DNA of 64,000 nucleotides from JASLPR01 sp964496475. GTDB taxonomy: Bacteria > Chloroflexota > UBA11872 > VXNJ01. This document shows, in pieces, positions 61,659 to 64,000 of the stretch. The position numbers and the translations under genes were made by a program. Below the pieces are notes generated by a model that worked only from the letters and a program-made list of their open reading frames with translations, was not told the DNA's origin and ran no database searches. The stretch covers positions 57,009-121,008 of the forward strand of contig CAZBZS010000002.1 in NCBI GenBank assembly GCA_964496475.1. Direction: 5' to 3'. Within the stretch, counting starts at the first letter, position 1, and the number at the start of each line of letters is the position of its first letter.

Positions 61659-64000
61659 GTGATTCTTCTTTCTCGACTCCAGAAACTCCTGAATTCACCA
61701 GGGCGCTCCGGTCTCGCGGTCCCGATCCTGATCATCGCGCTCGGATTCATGCCTGCCATCTGGGCCCCTTGGGACGTCGTTCTCATATCCGAGGACCTCG
61801 CCCTTCCTCGCACACCCCAGCAGTTCTTCCTCACTCTCCATTCCTGGAACCCGATCCTCAACACCGGCACCCCTTACAACGTCGCCCATACCGCCATCCT
61901 CACCTTTGCCCAGCAAGCCGGGTTACAGGAGGTCGGGCTCAGCCCGGCCGTCACCCAACGCCTGATCATGATCGTGTGGATGACGTTGTCCGGCCTGGGC
62001 ATGTACGTACTGGTCCGAGCACTGTTCGCGTCCCGACTGTCCCGCAGTCAATGGCAGACCGCCGCCGCCGTCGCGGCAAGCTTCTACATGTTCAATCTCT
62101 ACATCGAGCACGCCTGGCGCGGGTTCAACATCGGCGTCCTCACGGCCCAGACCACCCTGCCGCTGCTGCTGACCCTGCTCTACCTTGGGTTCAAGGGCCG
62201 TATATCCGCTACCCGCCTGGCCCTCTACACCGTTCCCGTCGCGCTGTGGTCCTCGGGCGTTGGCGTAAACCCGCCGCTGATGCTGATCTTTGTCGCCACG
62301 ATAGTCGCCTTCCCTCTGGCCTACCTGATGTTTTCCCACAGCGGCCGTTTGTCCGCCCGCCTGTTCCCGGTGCTGCGCACGGTGGGAATTCTGAGCGCCG
62401 TGTCGATCCTGACCAACGCGTTCTGGATTATCCCTTTCGTCGGCCAGATCCAGGCGACCACGACCGGCGAACTGACCACCTCAAGCGAGTTGGCGTCCAA
62501 CTGGCTCGGCGGCATCTCCGCCAATGCGTCCTTCACCAAGGTGCTGCGATTTCAGGGCGACTGGACCTGGTACCAGGGTTGGAACGAGCCCTACCGTCCC
62601 TATGCCAGCTCCTATGAGGACTCCACCGGCCTGGCGATGCTCTCCTGGGTGGCCCCGGCCCTGGTCATAATCGGCTTGGCGGGACCGAAGCGACGGCTCC
62701 GCCTCTTCTTCGGCGTCATCACCGCCCTCGCCCTGCTCCTCAGCATGGGCACCCACCCGCCGATGGACCGAATCTATCTGTGGCTGGTTGGGAACGCACC
62801 CCTCTTCTGGATCATCCGCAGCCCCTGGTTCAAATTCGCCCTGGTCACCAGCCTCGGATTCGCCGTTCTCGGCGGACTTGGCGCGGCGAACCTTGCCGGC
62901 TGGCTGCGCCAGGTCTCCCGCGGATCCCGAGTCGGCCGGCAAGTTGGCAGTAGAACCACCGCCATTGTTGTGATCGGTGCCGTCGCCATCAACCTCATCT
63001 ATGCCTACCCGGTGACCACCGGCCAGATGTTCCCGGCGGCAGAGACCCTTCCTCCCAACCAGATGCGGATCCCCGACTACATCGCCGACGCCTCCTCGTG
63101 GTTTGACGAGAACGTGGGCGACGGGCGGGTCGCGGCCCTGCCCGAGACCACCGTCTGGGCCGACCAGAGCGGCTTCGTCAGCTTTTCTCCGGTACTGACC
63201 CAGATTGGCACAGCAGCAATCGTCTACCCTTTCCAGACCGTCCACGGCTCCCTGGTGTCGGCCACGAACGGGATGCTGAACGACATCGCCTACGAGGCCC
63301 TCTACCGGGCATCCACACGACGCGCCGACGAAATCCTCCGGTTGATGAGCGTCCGCTACTTGAACCACGAGACCGGCATCAAATACTGGCTGTACGCTGG
63401 CGATGTCGACTCCGCCGACTGGGTTCGGCTCCGGCTGGAGAAGCAGCTCGGCATCGAGCCGGTCGCGACATTCGGCGCCTGGGAGGTCTACGCCGTTGAT
63501 GACCCTTTGCCCGAGTTCTATCTGGCCCCGGGGCTGTCCATTGTCGCCGGTGGCGTAGAGGCCCTGCCGACGATGGTCGGGATGGACCTGCTCTCCACCC
63601 CGGCGATTCTGTTCTCGGATCAGCAAACTCCCGAGGGCCTGTCCCGGGCTTTGGACTCGCCCCTGCTCAGGGATATTCTGTTCTTCGCCAGCGGGCCCGA
63701 AGAATTGGCGCTCGACCTCATACCGGCCCGCCATCGCCACCCAGTACCGCGGAGCGGCCTCCCGGTAGAGTTCACCGTCGACGAAACCGCCGAGTACCGA
63801 ATCTGGCTGCGATCCCCCGATAGGACCCGCTTTCCCTCGGGTGACCTCGCCGTAGACGGACAGCCGCTCGATCTCAGTTCCAGCCCGGCCCCATCGACGC
63901 CATTCTGGATACCGCTCGGCGTCCATCGGCTCGCCACCGGACCTCACCTCCTCACCGGTACGCTGGATTCGGCCGCAGGCGAATTGGTAGTGATCCCGGA
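61659..64000 (+). CDS. Second AftD/YfhO-like membrane protein (runs past window end)
   Basis: The frame from the GTG at 61659 remains open to the last base, giving at least 780 residues. The opening is a helix then SEDLALPRTPQQFFLTLHSW, with Glu-Asp at the same position as in the gene at 56982. NAPLFWIIRSPWFKFALVTS matches the same region of that gene (VPLFWVLRSPWYKATSLTI). A soluble beta-rich part begins after about residue 450 with MRIPDYIADASSWFDENVGD, equivalent to VAIPDYLVEAANWMNEHPGD in the upstream paralogue. It is clearly a tandem paralogue. The C-terminus and any further partner gene lie outside the window. Confidence 0.78.
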   Translation, partial: MILLSRLQKLLNSPGRSGLAVPILIIALGFMPAIWAPWDVVLISEDLALPRTPQQFFLTLHSWNPILNTGTPYNVAHTAILTFAQQAGLQEVGLSPAVTQRLIMIVWMTLSGLGMYVLVRALFASRLSRSQWQTAAAVAASFYMFNLYIEHAWRGFNIGVLTAQTTLPLLLTLLYLGFKGRISATRLALYTVPVALWSSGVGVNPPLMLIFVATIVAFPLAYLMFSHSGRLSARLFPVLRTVGILSAVSILTNAFWIIPFVGQIQATTTGELTTSSELASNWLGGISANASFTKVLRFQGDWTWYQGWNEPYRPYASSYEDSTGLAMLSWVAPALVIIGLAGPKRRLRLFFGVITALALLLSMGTHPPMDRIYLWLVGNAPLFWIIRSPWFKFALVTSLGFAVLGGLGAANLAGWLRQVSRGSRVGRQVGSRTTAIVVIGAVAINLIYAYPVTTGQMFPAAETLPPNQMRIPDYIADASSWFDENVGDGRVAALPETTVWADQSGFVSFSPVLTQIGTAAIVYPFQTVHGSLVSATNGMLNDIAYEALYRASTRRADEILRLMSVRYLNHETGIKYWLYAGDVDSADWVRLRLEKQLGIEPVATFGAWEVYAVDDPLPEFYLAPGLSIVAGGVEALPTMVGMDLLSTPAILFSDQQTPEGLSRALDSPLLRDILFFASGPEELALDLIPARHRHPVPRSGLPVEFTVDETAEYRIWLRSPDRTRFPSGDLAVDGQPLDLSSSPAPSTPFWIPLGVHRLATGPHLLTGTLDSAAGELVVIP

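Noticed and set aside
62481..63947. 488-residue minus-strand open frame at the window end
   Set aside because: It is antisense to the clear AftD/YfhO-like gene and has the Gly/Arg/Asp-rich composition expected of a shadow frame in GC-rich DNA.

Overview
The window is a GC-rich bacterial chromosome segment (roughly 60 % GC by eye) with no transposase, integrase, CRISPR array, tRNA or rRNA that I can recognise. Paired TrkA proteins, SelB, an Eis-like acetyltransferase, DUF2142- and AftD/YfhO-like membrane proteins and very frequent TTG starts fit a Chloroflexota-type or other deep-branching Gram-positive-like lineage. That placement is inference with low confidence.

Region 1 (1-8.7 kb) looks like carbohydrate catabolism: a GH127-type glycosidase facing a sulfatase, then two paralogous zinc-less MDR dehydrogenases, a 3-hydroxyacyl-CoA-dehydrogenase-like enzyme and an aldo/keto reductase. 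Two decayed gene copies sit among them: an N-terminal stub of the hydroxyacyl dehydrogenase family and an internally deleted third MDR copy. Region 2 (8.7-18.2 kb) is mixed housekeeping: a shortened DMT transporter, glyA, a PC4-like protein, a nitroreductase-methyltransferase fusion, a sugar epimerase, a TrkA pair, a nucleotidyltransferase, a NIPSNAP protein, an SDR and a methyltransferase.

Region 3 (18.7-37.6 kb) is a surface-polysaccharide region. It has nucleotide-sugar enzymes (an extended SDR epimerase, a UDP-glucuronate decarboxylase-like enzyme, GDP-mannose 4,6-dehydratase), five GT2 glycosyltransferases, two Wzx/MATE-like flippases, an asparagine-synthetase-type amidotransferase and a B12-binding radical SAM enzyme.

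Region 4 (37.7-64 kb) is the most distinctive part. It holds a battery of very large polytopic membrane proteins with GT-C-like architecture, nearly all followed by a small membrane-anchored beta-rich partner whose start codon overlaps the end of the large gene. Three of these pairs are clear paralogues. The large proteins share a His-Glu-Asn-Leu motif in a predicted outer loop. The partners share VGGPFG and DQD-[IL]-x2-Q-[LF]2-RRQ motifs. Two further pairs (a DUF2142-like one and an AftD/YfhO-like one) repeat the layout. A fused 925-residue version, a NodU-type carbamoyltransferase, a Gfo/Idh/MocA oxidoreductase and selB lie among them. The last gene runs off the window end.

Taken together, the second half probably builds, decorates and exports a complex envelope glycan. 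Nucleotide sugars are made and used by cytoplasmic GT2 enzymes, lipid-linked units are flipped, and GT-C enzymes with their partners add sugars on the outer face.
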